Positions 49,190 to 59,114 of a stretch of DNA of 64,000 nucleotides are shown in pieces. Made by a program: the position numbers and the translations under genes. Origin of the DNA: Vesta saturnalis (taxonomy: Eukaryota > Arthropoda > Insecta > Coleoptera > Lampyridae); the NCBI GenBank assembly GCA_036346205.1, contig JARFJB010000749.1:1392001-1456000 (forward strand). The letters are read 5' to 3'. The notes under the pieces are model-generated. The model was not told the DNA's origin. It worked only from the letters and a program-made list of their open reading frames with translations, and ran no database searches. Within the stretch, counting starts at the first letter, position 1, and each line of letters begins with the position of its first letter.

Positions 49190-49596
49190 TGGTTTGCCCT
49201 TATCAGCAATATTACATGAATCAGGCCGGTAACGGTATCGGCTCTATCTACAGAGGTGCGCCGTATCAACGTGGTCATGGAATAGGAAGCTGGTTAGGTG
49301 GTATATTTAGAAGTATAATACCGTTATTTAAGTCTGGCGCAAAGGCTATTGGAAAAGAAGCTCTTAGAACGGGTGCTATTCTTGGTGACGTCTAAGAGGA
49401 TCGACCTATTAAAGATTCGTTTCAAGAAAAATTTCACGAGGTAGGTAGAAACCTTAAGCGTAAAGCCGACGAAAAAATCGATAAAATGATGGAGGGTTCG
49501 GGTTATGAAAGAGTACGTCTGTTCGATAATAACCAGTCTCTACCGAGGACCGTTGCTAAGAAGAAGCCTACTTACGACTATATATTTTCAGGATAA
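49189..49596 (+). pseudogene. pX-like (adenovirus core/pVI-type) small virion protein, one in-frame stop
   Basis: ATG 49189 gives a glycine-rich, basic N-terminus with YQRGHGIGSWLGGIFRSIIP, then LFKSGAKAIGKEALRTG. This is the amphipathic segment typical of the pX-like proteins of Polintons. A TAA at 49393-49395 interrupts the frame. Beyond it the same frame stays open and is basic (NLKRKADEKIDKMMEGSG) to a TAA at 49594-49596. It starts on the penton stop and ends on the capsid start, each by a TAATG overlap. Full length would be about 135 residues. Confidence 0.75.
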
Positions 49597-50416
49597 TGGC
49601 TTTTCTACATGCCCAATCGTGTGAATGCGTCAAATCCGAATTGGATTTGTTCGCTTTACCGTCGACGCAGACAAGTATCGAGAGTGGTGAATGGATATTT
49701 TACAAACAGCACTCAAGGGATACCTTTAGCCTAATGGCGGCGCTCGCTTCAACTTACAAGGCGCGAATTATAGACGCTAGTTTACTGGTGAGACGTATGG
49801 AATCAATCCAACTATTCTAATTGCGCACGCTAAAGCTTTAGAAACAACCGCCGCAAAATACCCTGTTACAAGGACCGAAGTAAAAGTGTTAACTATACCA
49901 GCAGGCATACAGCGAAAATCATTGGATAATGTTTTCCTGGGTCAGTTACCTAAACGATGCATCGTAGGCTTTGTAACAAATAAAGCCTTCAACGGTGATT
50001 ACCCCTCAAACCCGTTCAATTTTCATCACTGCAATATTAACTACGTGTCGTTATATATTGACGGACAACAAATTCCTTCGAAGGCCTTACAACCAGACTT
50101 TACAGCTAATGGTTTATATGTAAGAGCGTACCACACCTTAATGTCTGGTACGGGTATTCATTTTTTGAATGACGGTAACGATATATCGAGATGTGATTAC
50201 CCCAACGGCTACTGTTTAATGGCCTTTGACCTAACACCTGACTTGTCTGCAAACGCTAGCACGCACTGGAATTTAGTTAGAACCGGTTCCCTTCGGCTGG
50301 AAGTCGGGTTTGAAGAAGCGCTCACCGAAACCGTTAACTGTTTGGTGTATGCAGAATTCGATAACGTGATCGAGATCGATAAACATCGGAACGTCGTTGT
50401 GGATTTTAGCTGTTAA
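49596..50416 (+). pseudogene. Polinton major capsid protein (double jelly-roll), internally deleted
   Basis: The N-terminal frame from ATG 49596 reads SELDLFALPSTQTSIESGEW, the conserved start of the F54H12.2-type major capsid protein. At about 49710-49780 the sequence jumps, with a frame change, into the C-terminal jelly-roll frame. That frame is open to TAA 50414-50416 and includes GFVTNKAFNGDYPSNPFNF, YHTLMSGTGIHFLNDGNDIS, FDLTPDLSAN and VYAEFDNVIEID. The family is usually above 400 residues and about 273 remain, so roughly the second half of the first jelly roll has been lost. It cannot fold as a capsid subunit. Confidence 0.88.
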
Positions 50417-50468
50417 AGGTGATAGCTCTAACCTGCGATCTTCAGTGTACAGCAGCAGCCGAAACAAG

Positions 50469-50828
50469 ATGGGCGCATACTTGGACGTACAAGGGTTTAG
50501 TGGTGTTAACAACGAATTCATACCGAAAGAAATAGCCGTGGTTACAGATCATGGTCGTTTATCGTTGATGCTAATAAAACCACCTCGAGGTTACTTTATA
50601 TCAAGATCCATGTCACAACAGATAAAATTTTTGGAGACTAATTATCATGGGCTGAAATGGTGGTCGGGTCATGTACACTACAACAATTTCCGTGAGGAGT
50701 TGATGAGAGTGTTGCGCCGCTTTAACAAAATTCACGTGAAGGGCAGTGAAAAACAACACTTTTTAAGGTTTCTTAACAAACCAATAGTAAACCTGGAGAA
50801 ACTGGTTGCCCGTCGATTAAACAATTGA
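50469..50828 (+). pseudogene. conserved Polinton-associated protein of unknown function, truncated
   Basis: ATG 50469, 52 bp after the capsid stop, opens a 119-codon frame: MGAYLDVQGFSGVNNEFIPK, then EIAVV and LIKPPRGYF, with NYHGLKWWSG later. This protein often follows the capsid gene in insect Polinton-like elements. The acidic DVQGF start followed by KEIAV recalls the first motif of an RNase-H/DEDD-exonuclease-like fold, but the other catalytic motifs are not visible. The usual Cys/His-containing C-terminus is missing (the frame ends ARRLNN). Function is not assigned. Confidence 0.6.
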
Positions 50829-51190
50829 AAAAGGAAGCAAAAGCATATATCTGTTTAAACCATAACATCACTGGGCACTTCTATTAAAGCATATAAAGAA
50901 AAATTATTCATTTATAGTTTCCCTGCCTTGATTCATGTCTGCAGCTTTGCGAGTTTTCGTTTGTGTGTTTTCGTGTTTTTGTGCTTGTGTGCTTTCGCGT
51001 TAGCGTGTTTTCGTGTTTGCGTGTTTTCGTGATTGCGTGTTTTTGCGTTGGCGTGTTTGTGTGTTTTTGAGTTTGCGTGTTTTCATTTGCGTGTTTTCGA
51101 CTTTACAATAAGTTATCTAGTTTGAGAAAATATTGTTTACGCTACTTGTTTTTTCGTGCTGCGTAACGCCCCCAGGGTGTAATTAGATCC
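50829..51190. repeat. intergenic with (CGTGTTTT)n-type minisatellite
   Basis: From about 50950 to 51105 the sequence is built from variants of GCGTGTTTTC. It separates the capsid-side genes from a promoter-like sequence. AATAAAG-like signals are absent; ATTAAAG at about 50883 may be a weak polyadenylation signal. Confidence 0.6.
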
Positions 51191-51285
51191 GGCGTATAAA
51201 AAACGGACGAAGTATTCTCTAGCTTCACTTGCAGTCTTTTACTTCGTGTGTCAATGCCGCGTCTCTTCAATGCAACACTGGTGAG
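51190..51285 (+). promoter_or_regulatory. TATA-type promoter and short leader of the next Polinton gene
   Basis: GGCGTATAAAAAACGG carries a TATA box at about 51195-51201. About 30 bp downstream an initiator-like TCACTTGCAGTC occurs at about 51225. A splice donor (CACTG/GTGAGTT) lies at 51280 and an acceptor (ATTACAG) at 51377, suggesting a spliced leader exon before ATG 51380. Confidence 0.4.
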
Positions 51286-51379
51286 TTATTATTTTTCGCT
51301 TTAACTGTTTACTTTTATTTTATTCGTGCTCGTACTTCGTTTACTCGTACAGTTTTAATGTTACGTTATAATTACAGAA

Positions 51380-51549
51380 ATGGATTTAACTAGGCGAAAC
51401 GCAACAACCTGTTTTAAGCCTCAATCTTGGACTCATATCAATAAAATATGGTGAAAGGTTGCTGTGAAACTGGTTGAGTTTAAATGCATACTACCTGAGC
51501 GGTTCTACAACTTTTTCAACGCCGAGGACCAGCGCGTAAACCAGTTTAA
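51380..51549 (+). pseudogene. 5' part of a Polinton-type gene, disrupted by piggyBac
   Basis: From ATG 51380 the frame reads MDLTRRNATTCFKPQSW, hits TGA at 51452-51454 and continues in frame with LVEFKCILPERFYNFF to the TTAA at 51546. There a 1088-bp piggyBac remnant interrupts it. The target sequence resumes at 52638. The product is not recognised. It has its own TATA-like promoter and so is a separate transcription unit from the capsid block. Confidence 0.5.
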
Positions 51550-52637
51550 CCTTCATCGAACCAAGGAGGGGTGCAACTGCACCCCAGAAGTCGTTTTTTT
51601 TGTCATACTAAAGTATTTTATTTTCTTTTAGTTTTGATACTCTCAGACTTTGTTAATCAAAGCTTTCTCAAAACGAGGTGTCACTTAGTAATTGTTAGAT
51701 TAAATCGCATAAACACCAAAAGAAAATAAGCATTGGGGTGCGCTTACACCCCGTTGGTATAGAGCCACAACTTAAGAAAATTACAATTTTATTAGTTTTT
51801 ACTATTCATTGGCAGAGGGCGTTACAAATTAATTTCTAAAGTGATGTGAGTTCGCGTTGACAACAGATATTTCTAATTATCATTTGAAAACATTATAAAA
51901 ATTGTTTTTGTCGGCTTTGCATTTGAAAACATTATAAAAATTGTTTTTGTCGGCTTTTAGGTAAGAAATATTTTGAATTGCTGTAAGTTATTGCGTTATT
52001 GGCTCAATCTATTGCATGTGTGAATTATAACCTTAAATATTCTATAAACTGGCAGAAACAAAGATCAGATCGCAGAAAGATCTTTTTGCTTGAATTGGGA
52101 AAATCACTCATTATTTCTTATGTAAAAAGGAGGAGTGAAAACACTGCAGGGTTAAGTACAAGAGTAGTGAGTTATATTACAATGTTGGTTCCAGATTTAG
52201 AGCAAAATGAAAACCGCCAGGCTACTGCAATTGAAGATTTAGGAGAGCGCAAGCAAGGAAGGTGCTTCGCTTGTCCACGTAAACGAGACAGAAAAGTTCG
52301 TACCACTTGCAGCATATGCAAAAGGTTTGTTTGTACAGAACATAGCACTGCTATTACAAAGTAAATATGCAACCCATGTACAGAGGGACAATAGGAAAAC
52401 AATTCCCTACACAATATCATTCATTAGTTTTTTATAAAAAGTTATGTTATTTTTATTTTGTATGTTATGCAAACATTACATTGTTTTAAATATTCACACT
52501 GTCTTTACAAACAACAGATAACATTATGCCAAAAGGTTTTGCCCAAATTTGTTAACGAAAATTGTTTTTTATGAGGGGTGCATGTGCACCCCGTCTTGGG
52601 TTTCTACGTAACAAATTGACCCTTGGTTCGAAGAAGG
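51550..52637 (+). mobile_element. piggyBac-type element, internally deleted, inserted in the Polinton gene
   Basis: Terminal inverted repeats CCTTCATCGAACCAAGG (51550) and, inverted, CCTTCTTCGAACCAAGG (52637) are flanked by TTAA at 51546-51549 and 52638-52641, the diagnostic piggyBac target duplication. Three 18-bp palindromes of the form GGGGTGCNNNNNCACCCC-like lie at 51568, 51735 and 52575 near the ends. A 38-bp direct duplication occurs at about 51882-51957. Confidence 0.88.
51990..52364 (+). pseudogene. piggyBac transposase C-terminal fragment with cysteine-rich domain
   Basis: The frame contains RRKIFLLELGKSLIISYVKR and then a cysteine-rich module CFACPRKRDRKVRTTCSICK followed by RFVCTEH. 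This is the C-terminal zinc-binding domain that piggyBac transposases use on their terminal palindromes. The DDD catalytic core is deleted. The remaining CRD could at most bind element ends. The frame ends at TAA 52362-52364. Confidence 0.75.
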
Positions 52638-52760
52638 TTAATGAACAGCTGAAGACCAAAGACGTTTCATTAAGTTCTTTAGGAGCCGCAGGCAACACAA
52701 CAAATTTAATATTCAAGTAGAAAATGGCATTTTAAAAACTACTTGTGATACGTTATTGTT

Positions 52761-52879
52761 ATCAATAAAATTCCTGTTTCATTGTTGTGGTACATGAGAT
52801 TAATTTGAATGACAGTAAAAAAATTAATTATAATCCACCGAGGATTTTAATTATGGTAATTAAAATAAAAATAAGTGTT
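52761..52879. other. short spacer after the Polinton block
   Basis: AATAAA at about 52767 could be the polyadenylation signal of the interrupted Polinton gene. Confidence 0.35.
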
Positions 52880-53460
52880 CTATAATCGAAGGAGGAGCAA
52901 GTCCAGAGAGCTAGATTCTACACATGTCTTACAGGTTAGCATTAGGACCCTTATTAAAAACAATTTCAAATTCTCCACCAATCAGAATGCAGAGACTTAG
53001 CTCCTCCAATCAGGGTAGAGGGCCAAGAAAAACAAAATGGTCTACAAGATAATTACCAAAAATAGTTGTCACCTCTAGTCTTCAGTCCTACCCCAACTCC
53101 AAGGCCAACCCCCCAAAAAAAAACTAACTCCAAGACCAAACCCAAGCTCAGTCTTAAGGCCTAAAATATGCCGCTCACGTACGCGTCCATTTGCCTATCC
53201 TCCAGGGGCTGAACTGCCAAAAAGGGTCTTAACACAACCAAAAGGGCTCTAATTAGAGTGAAAATTCCAAAAAGGTTCTTAATACTGCTAAAAGGTTCTA
53301 ATTAGGGCGAAAAATTCCATGAAGGGGTAGAAAATGACCACCGAAAAGACACCAAACGGGTGAAAAAATACGATCCCCACGTGGCGCGTAAAAAAGTGAA
53401 AGGTGTGGTGTCCCAGGGGGCGACGTAAAAAAGTGGAGGGGATGATGTCCCGTTACTACT
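52880..53460 (+). repeat. third copy of the foldback-arm repeat
   Basis: TTGCCTATCCTCCAGGGGCT (about 53191) also occurs at about 47616. The CTTACAGGTTAGCATTAGGA segment and the AGAATGCAGAGACTTA segment match the right arm at 46990-47700, in the same orientation. It ends at the start of the next R1 copy. Confidence 0.65.
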
Positions 53461-54575
53461 GACTACTTTAGCCAAGTTTCGCCAAAATCGGACATTATTC
53501 CTCTATGTGTGTATGGATGTATGTTAGTATCAACGATAACTCCAGAACGAAAACCTACATACTTAAAATTTTGTATTTAAGCTTGTTTTCATTTCGCTTG
53601 GAGCTGAGTAGGTTTTGTGAGAAGTCCAGCGGCGTAGAGGGGGGTTTATTAGGGGTAGTTTTTAATTTTTATCAAATATTTCTAAAACCTGCATATTTCA
53701 AAGATATAAAAATACCTGGATATAGACCTTAAACATATCGATTAATTATGTTCTATACAATTCCTAAGGTAGAATTTAAGTGTTCAAATTTTTCATTATC
53801 TGAATAACGATTAATTTTATAAAAAAAAGTGTAGACGTATTTTTTTTAAGAAAATTTAATTTTACCTAAATTTTCTTTACAAAGTTTTTTAATGTAAAAA
53901 TTAAATAAATATGATTGAAAATGCTGAAGCTGTATTATCGATATTTTTATAGAAGTGGGCGGCTTTGAAACTTTTTTTACGTTAACATGTATTTATGCCT
54001 GTGAATCTCAAACTGTCATGAACGTCTGTTTAACATAGATTATTGTTTTTGCGTTAACAATGTTGCCTATTTTTGTAATGAGCTAATTATAAAAGACGTT
54101 GCATAATTATCCTAAACAAATATTATATTGAGTATCAAGAACAGTAAGGGACGTTTACCGGTCGATGACCGGAGACCGGTACAACCCTTAATGTTCGTGA
54201 TGCTCATACTGTTTTTTGCACGATTGTATTAAATTTACCACAATTGAAATTATTTTATTTCTACTAAACAAACGAAAAGTCAAAAGTGACGTTTTAAATA
54301 GAAATGACCAAATTTTTTGGTCTTATTGTTGTGAAATATAGTATACCTATATAATTTTACTTTAGTAAGTAAAAGACGTCGGTAAGTAAAATACTTACCG
54401 ACGAGTTGGGCCTCGCAACCAGTAAACATATCCTACTGTCTTGGAAACAGATATGGTAAATAAACTAAAAAGGCTCAATCGTTCAAAAAATGTTATTAAA
54501 ATTATTTCGTTTCTTTTAATTTCCATTTTGTAGGTTGGAAGGTCGTGTGGTGTTCCACACCAGATATTTTATTTG
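53461..54575 (+). repeat. R1 dispersed repeat, second full copy, with a 380-bp insertion
   Basis: It matches 39200-40290 (ATGTATGTTAGTATCAACGA; TTTGTAGGTTGGAAGGTCGT). Relative to that copy, 54107-54485 is extra. The insertion carries a perfect 12-bp hairpin (54377-54403, arms CGTCGGTAAGTA, loop AAA) and nested ACCGGT palindromes at about 54156-54180. Confidence 0.7.
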
Positions 54576-54582
54576 AACGTAT

Positions 54583-54615
54583 AAATCTACGGTACCCTAG
54601 GTTACCGTAGATTTA
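54583..54615. repeat. palindrome after R1
   Basis: AAATCTACGGTACCCTAGG is followed by TTACCGTAGATTT, a near-perfect inverted repeat of about 13-bp arms. Confidence 0.7.
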
Positions 54616-55148
54616 ATTTCCATTTTTTTACTCATTTTTACCTTTATCATGCTCAATATTGAAATAATTTGCTTTATACCGGGTGTCCAAAGCGTCATGC
54701 GATGGAAGATTGTGGCTTCGCTGTTGATTTTTCGTTAAAATCATTTATACGAAAGTTATATGGTTCCAATATGTGCACAACTTAAAAATATTTTAGCACC
54801 TACAGGGTGATTCGTAAAAGTAGGGGTGGTATCAACTTTTTTATTTTAAATGGAACACCCTCTATATCATTACATTTTTTGATAGCCTAATGAATAAGCT
54901 TTTCAACGATGTATACATTTGTGCATATAAAATGCAACGTTGCCAAGTTATTTAACAAAAATGTATTTTTTTCCTGAATGTAAGGTTAGCAATAAAAATT
55001 AATTCTTGGTTTATTATCTCAGTTGAGACAAATTAGTTCAGGGATATAATTAAAGCTAGGTATAGGCTTTGAAAGGATGTAAACCTTTGATTGATATATT
55101 GAATAGGGGAGAGAGGGCTCCGTGTGAAACTTTAGCATGTTCTATGTA

Positions 55149-56829
55149 CATCAATTCTCTTATTTCAAATGGAACACCCTGTCTATTTTGATATAGGCGA
55201 ATAGTACTCTTAAAGACCGAACTTTTATCTAAATACAATGATACCGCTAAAATTTATAGTTTTTAAAATATTTCCATTTTTTTAATTTTTCTATAATTAT
55301 TTTTTAACGTAACGATTTAATAGAGTGCCATAATTTCAAGTCACAATAGCAGATTAGTAATAGTAATTTTATTAAATATTTTTAACAATAAACTAAACAA
55401 TGTAATATTGAAATAATAAACAAACAATTAACAAAAACAAGAAGTAGGTAAGTCAAACATATGCAAATGTGCACTTAAAAAAATTATAAATAAGGTTCAA
55501 ACAAGCCTCCTCTTTTCTCAATGCACTGATTCAATCGCTGTCTGTAGCAATGTTGTAAATTATGCAACATTTGTTGGGTTACATTACGAAACGCTTATTG
55601 AATTCTTTCCCTCATATTTTCTGCAGTAGTAGGCGATGTTCTATAAACTTCATTTTTTGTGTAGCCCCATAAAAATAGTCCATGAAAGTCAGATCGGGTG
55701 ATCTAGCTGACCACCTGATAGGCCCATAACGACCTATCCAACGTTGATTTAAAAACTGCGTCACATCACGTACCGAATGTGCAGGAGCGCCATCTTGTTG
55801 GATCCATATTTCCTCATTACCGAATGGGATGTTCTCTTCAATCCATGGTAGCACATTGGTTCGCAATAAATTTAAATAATTTACTGCATTTAAATTGTTT
55901 TCCCAAAAATAGAGTCCTAATAATCTGTTGCCAATAATACGAGCCCAAACATTGAGACTCCATCAATGCTGATTGTTTCTGTATCTAATTATATAACGGA
56001 TTTTCCATGGCGTAATAATGACAATTATGTCTATTTACAAAATAATTGTTATGAAAAGTAGATTCGTCTGTCATCGTAACTGTATTAAAAAAATTATGTG
56101 GTTGTCGCAATCCCCAACGACAGTAAATTAATCTATTTTCAAAGTCATGTTCATTCAATGCCTGGTTGAGTTGGATCTTGTATGGATGGTATTTATGTTC
56201 ATTAATTATATTGTGTATTGTTGATTTATGTAAATCATGTTCCAGTGCAATTTTTCTAATACTTATTTGAGGATTTTCTTGTATAGCTCGAAGCACCTCT
56301 AGTTGAGTTTCCTCGTTCTTTACAGGTTTCGGACAATTGTTCTTTTATATGCAATCGATCGTGTTTTCTCAAATCTACTTTTTTAAATTTTCAAGTACTC
56401 GTTCATCTGGACAGCGGGCATCGGGAAATTTTTGTTTATAAATTCTAGAAGCAAGTAAACAATTACCTTGGGATTCTATTATGTAAATCATTTGAATTAA
56501 TTCGTTCTTCGTATATTTCATTTTAAAATTTAGAGTTAACTTCTCTTAATTCAAGTTTTCTTCTAAATACAAATGTAGTGAAAGTAGTTTTGAAAGAAAT
56601 CAAGTTAAAATACACCTAATTGACATATTAAAATGTTATTTTATTGTTTTTAAATCATGGCACTCTATTAAATCGTTACGTTATGAAATAATTATAGAAA
56701 AATTAAAAAAATGGAAATATTTTAAAAATTATAATATATAATATATTTAGATAAAGTTAGGTCTTTAAGAGTATTATTCGCTCATATCAAAATATACAGG
56801 GTGTTACATTTGAAATAAGAGAATTGATG
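55149..56829 (-). mobile_element. element B: mariner-superfamily transposon with 180-bp terminal repeats
   Basis: Inverted repeats at 55149-55336 and 56652-56829 begin CATCAATTCTCTTATTTCAA. TA flanks both sides (55147-55148 and 56830-56831). The transposase lies inside on the minus strand. Confidence 0.85.
55612..56521 (-). pseudogene. element B transposase (DD37D-spaced mariner-like)
   Basis: ATG 56521 starts MKYTKNELIQMIYIIES, the first helix-turn-helix. A stop occurs near 56375, then a second DNA-binding region (ENPQISIRKIALEHDLHKST) at 56296-56200. The catalytic core begins MTDESTFHNN (first Asp, about 56070) and is broken near 55985. It continues with IWIQQDGAPAHS (second Asp, about 55810) and SPDLTFMDYF (third Asp, about 55680). 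There are 37 residues between the second and third Asp. Two frame breaks and a stop make it inactive. Spacing suggests the maT-like DD37D group, but placement needs a phylogeny. Confidence 0.8.
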
Positions 56830-57637
56830 TACCGGGTGAGTCATTAAGGAAGGACGCCGGCTATATCCCAGAAACCGCTTATGTTACGACTTACAAAAAA
56901 AATTCTTCAGTAAATGTGGCCAAGAGAAAATGCTGGAAATAATTTTAAAGTTTGTAAATAGACCGCTAGATGGCATAACTGCTGTAGTAAATTAAAAAAT
57001 GTCTAATAAGTAACAGAAACGTAAGGAAAAGGTATATTGGAAATATCGTAGTTGTATTTTTGGGACAATTTTACCCATTTTTTGTATAGGAAGTTTTCTC
57101 TAACTTCACAGGTTTTCCGTAGGGGGAGCTGCGAAAGTTGTCAGACAAACACGTAATTATCTTCGGAACCAGTCTTCGAATCTTAAAAAGTAATATTTCG
57201 TTGATGTATTAAAAAGTTAAGTTTGATTAACGAACAAACCGCTAGAGGACGCTTTCCAAATATTGCTGAAATTTTAGCGATTTTCTTCAAAATATTAAAT
57301 AGAATGGTATGTTTTTTATATTTAAGTCAGAAAGAGTATAAAATTTCGCCTATACTCTGAAAATTTCAAGTCGATATCTCTGTTGGTGTCAATTTTATAC
57401 CTACTTTAAATTTAGATCCAAAAACAATAAAACGCAAAGTTTTTTGACATAATAGTTTATTACTTAGGCCAGCTTTTATAAACACGAGTTAACCCTGCTT
57501 CGAGAGTTAACCCCAGAAATTCTATAATACTGGCAGTTATTATCATCGAGTTTCTGGGGTTAGTTTATTACCGTTGGTTAATAATTACACCGGGTGGACG
57601 ACCGAAAATTAACTAGAGATGAGTAGTACGCCATTAC

Positions 57638-58300
57638 TCAGTGGCGACCTAAATGCTCAAATTGTCTGCCATCATTATCAATACACAGCTGCAACCGCTG
57701 TTGCGTTGACAAAACAGCGGTTTCTATCTCCGCTGTGGAGAAGGTGCGAACGGAATTTCTTATCCTAATGACCATATTTTCAGGCGTAATTGGCCTGGTT
57801 GTAAAAACAAGGTCCTTTATTCTTCCCCAAAAATAAAAATCTAAACAAGTTAGATCGGGGGACCTAGAAGGTAACAATGGTAATGGTTATTAAGCTGTTA
57901 AAGTTAAGAATGAATAAGGAAATGTAGGTACCTAGCTGGCCATGGAAAAAAGCTCCCTCTTCCTATCCATGTATCAGGAAAAGTGTTACTCAAAAATTGA
58001 CGCACGCGTACTGAAAAATGTGCCGGACAGCGGTCATGTAAAAATATCCGCTGCCTAGTAACGCTGCCAAGTAACGGCCAATCGTTCCGCAAGAAATTAA
58101 GGTACGTTTCACCATTAAGTGGTGTGTCAAAAATGTGATGACCAATAATTCGACCTCCTAAAATACCGCACCAAACATTGACGCTCCACCAGCCCTGATG
58201 TTGAATTTCTTGCATCCAACGAGGATTGGTTCTGGACCAATAATGCATGTTATGACGATTTACTCCACCATCACTGGGAAATGTAGCCTCGTCAGTCTGT
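57638..58300 (-). pseudogene. element C transposase core, broken
   Basis: On the minus strand the frame from about 58300 reads FPSDGGVNRHNMHYWS, just after the first catalytic Asp. It continues with HQGWWSVNVWCGILGG and FLHDRCPAHFSVRVRQFL (second Asp, Gly of the usual DG replaced by Arg), then WIGRGSFFPWPAR before a frame break. A final frame at 57877-57638 has SPDLTCLDFYFWGRIKDLV (third Asp) and ends FEHLGRH. The DNA-binding N-terminus is not recognisable. It resembles element B's transposase but belongs to a different family. Confidence 0.75.
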
Positions 58301-59114
58301 CAAAATGTGCCAATAAGTCAAAGAAACTCGTATCACAATACACCCGCATACACCGCAAAACCGGAGGTAATTTTATGAGGAAATTTCAGGATGATATTTC
58401 CTTGACACTGACATTGATAAAATTAATGTTACTATGGATAAATCTTCATTATGCATTGTTGGTCTGGTAGTGTTATTGGATGATCGTGGCATTACAAAAT
58501 CATTACCATGGATCTGAACTTAAAGTAGGTATAACATTGAAACCAACAAAAATATCGACTTGAAATTTTCAGGGTATAGGCGAAATTTTATGCTTTTTCT
58601 GACTTAGATATAAAAAACATACCATTCTATTTAATATTTTGAAGAAAATCGCTAAAATTTCAGCAATATTTGGAAATCATCCTCTAGCTTTTTGTTCGTT
58701 AATCAAACTTAACTTTTTAATACATCAACGAATAGCGCAAGAAAAGACCTTTCCAACGATATATTACTTTTTAAGATTCGAAGACTGGTTCCGAAGATAA
58801 TTACGTGTTTGTCTGCCAACTTTTGCAGCTCCCCCTACGGAAAACCTGTGAAGTTAGAGAAAAACTTCTTATATAAAAATGGGTAAAATTGTCCCAAAAA
58901 TACAACTACGATATTTCCAATATACCCTTTCCTTAAGTTTCGGTTACTTATTAGACATTTTTTAATTTACTACATCAGTTACGCCACCTCGCGGTCTATT
59001 TACAAACTTTAAAATTATTTCCAGCATTTTCTCTTGTCCACATTTACTGAAGAATTTTTTTTTTGAAGTCGTAACATAAGCGGTTTCTGAGATATAGCCG
59101 GCGTCCTTCCTTAA

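Larger units (their letters stand above)
48034..52760 (+). mobile_element. Polinton/Maverick (adintovirus-like) remnant with capsid gene cassette
   Basis: In one orientation the block holds the integrase C-terminus with chromodomain, a penton-like minor capsid frame, a pX-like core/membrane-active peptide, a major capsid protein, an uncharacterised conserved frame and a partly preserved further gene at 51380. The order and motifs match Polinton-like elements widespread in arthropods (the F54H12-type proteins). DNA polymerase B, packaging ATPase, protease, integrase core and terminal inverted repeats are not in the block. G+C is visibly higher than the surrounding DNA. A frameshift, a stop, an internal deletion and a piggyBac insertion show it is inactive. 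Confidence 0.85.

Noticed and set aside
54377..54403. Rho-independent-terminator-like hairpin
   Set aside because: No bacterial context; it lies in a eukaryotic repeat insertion.
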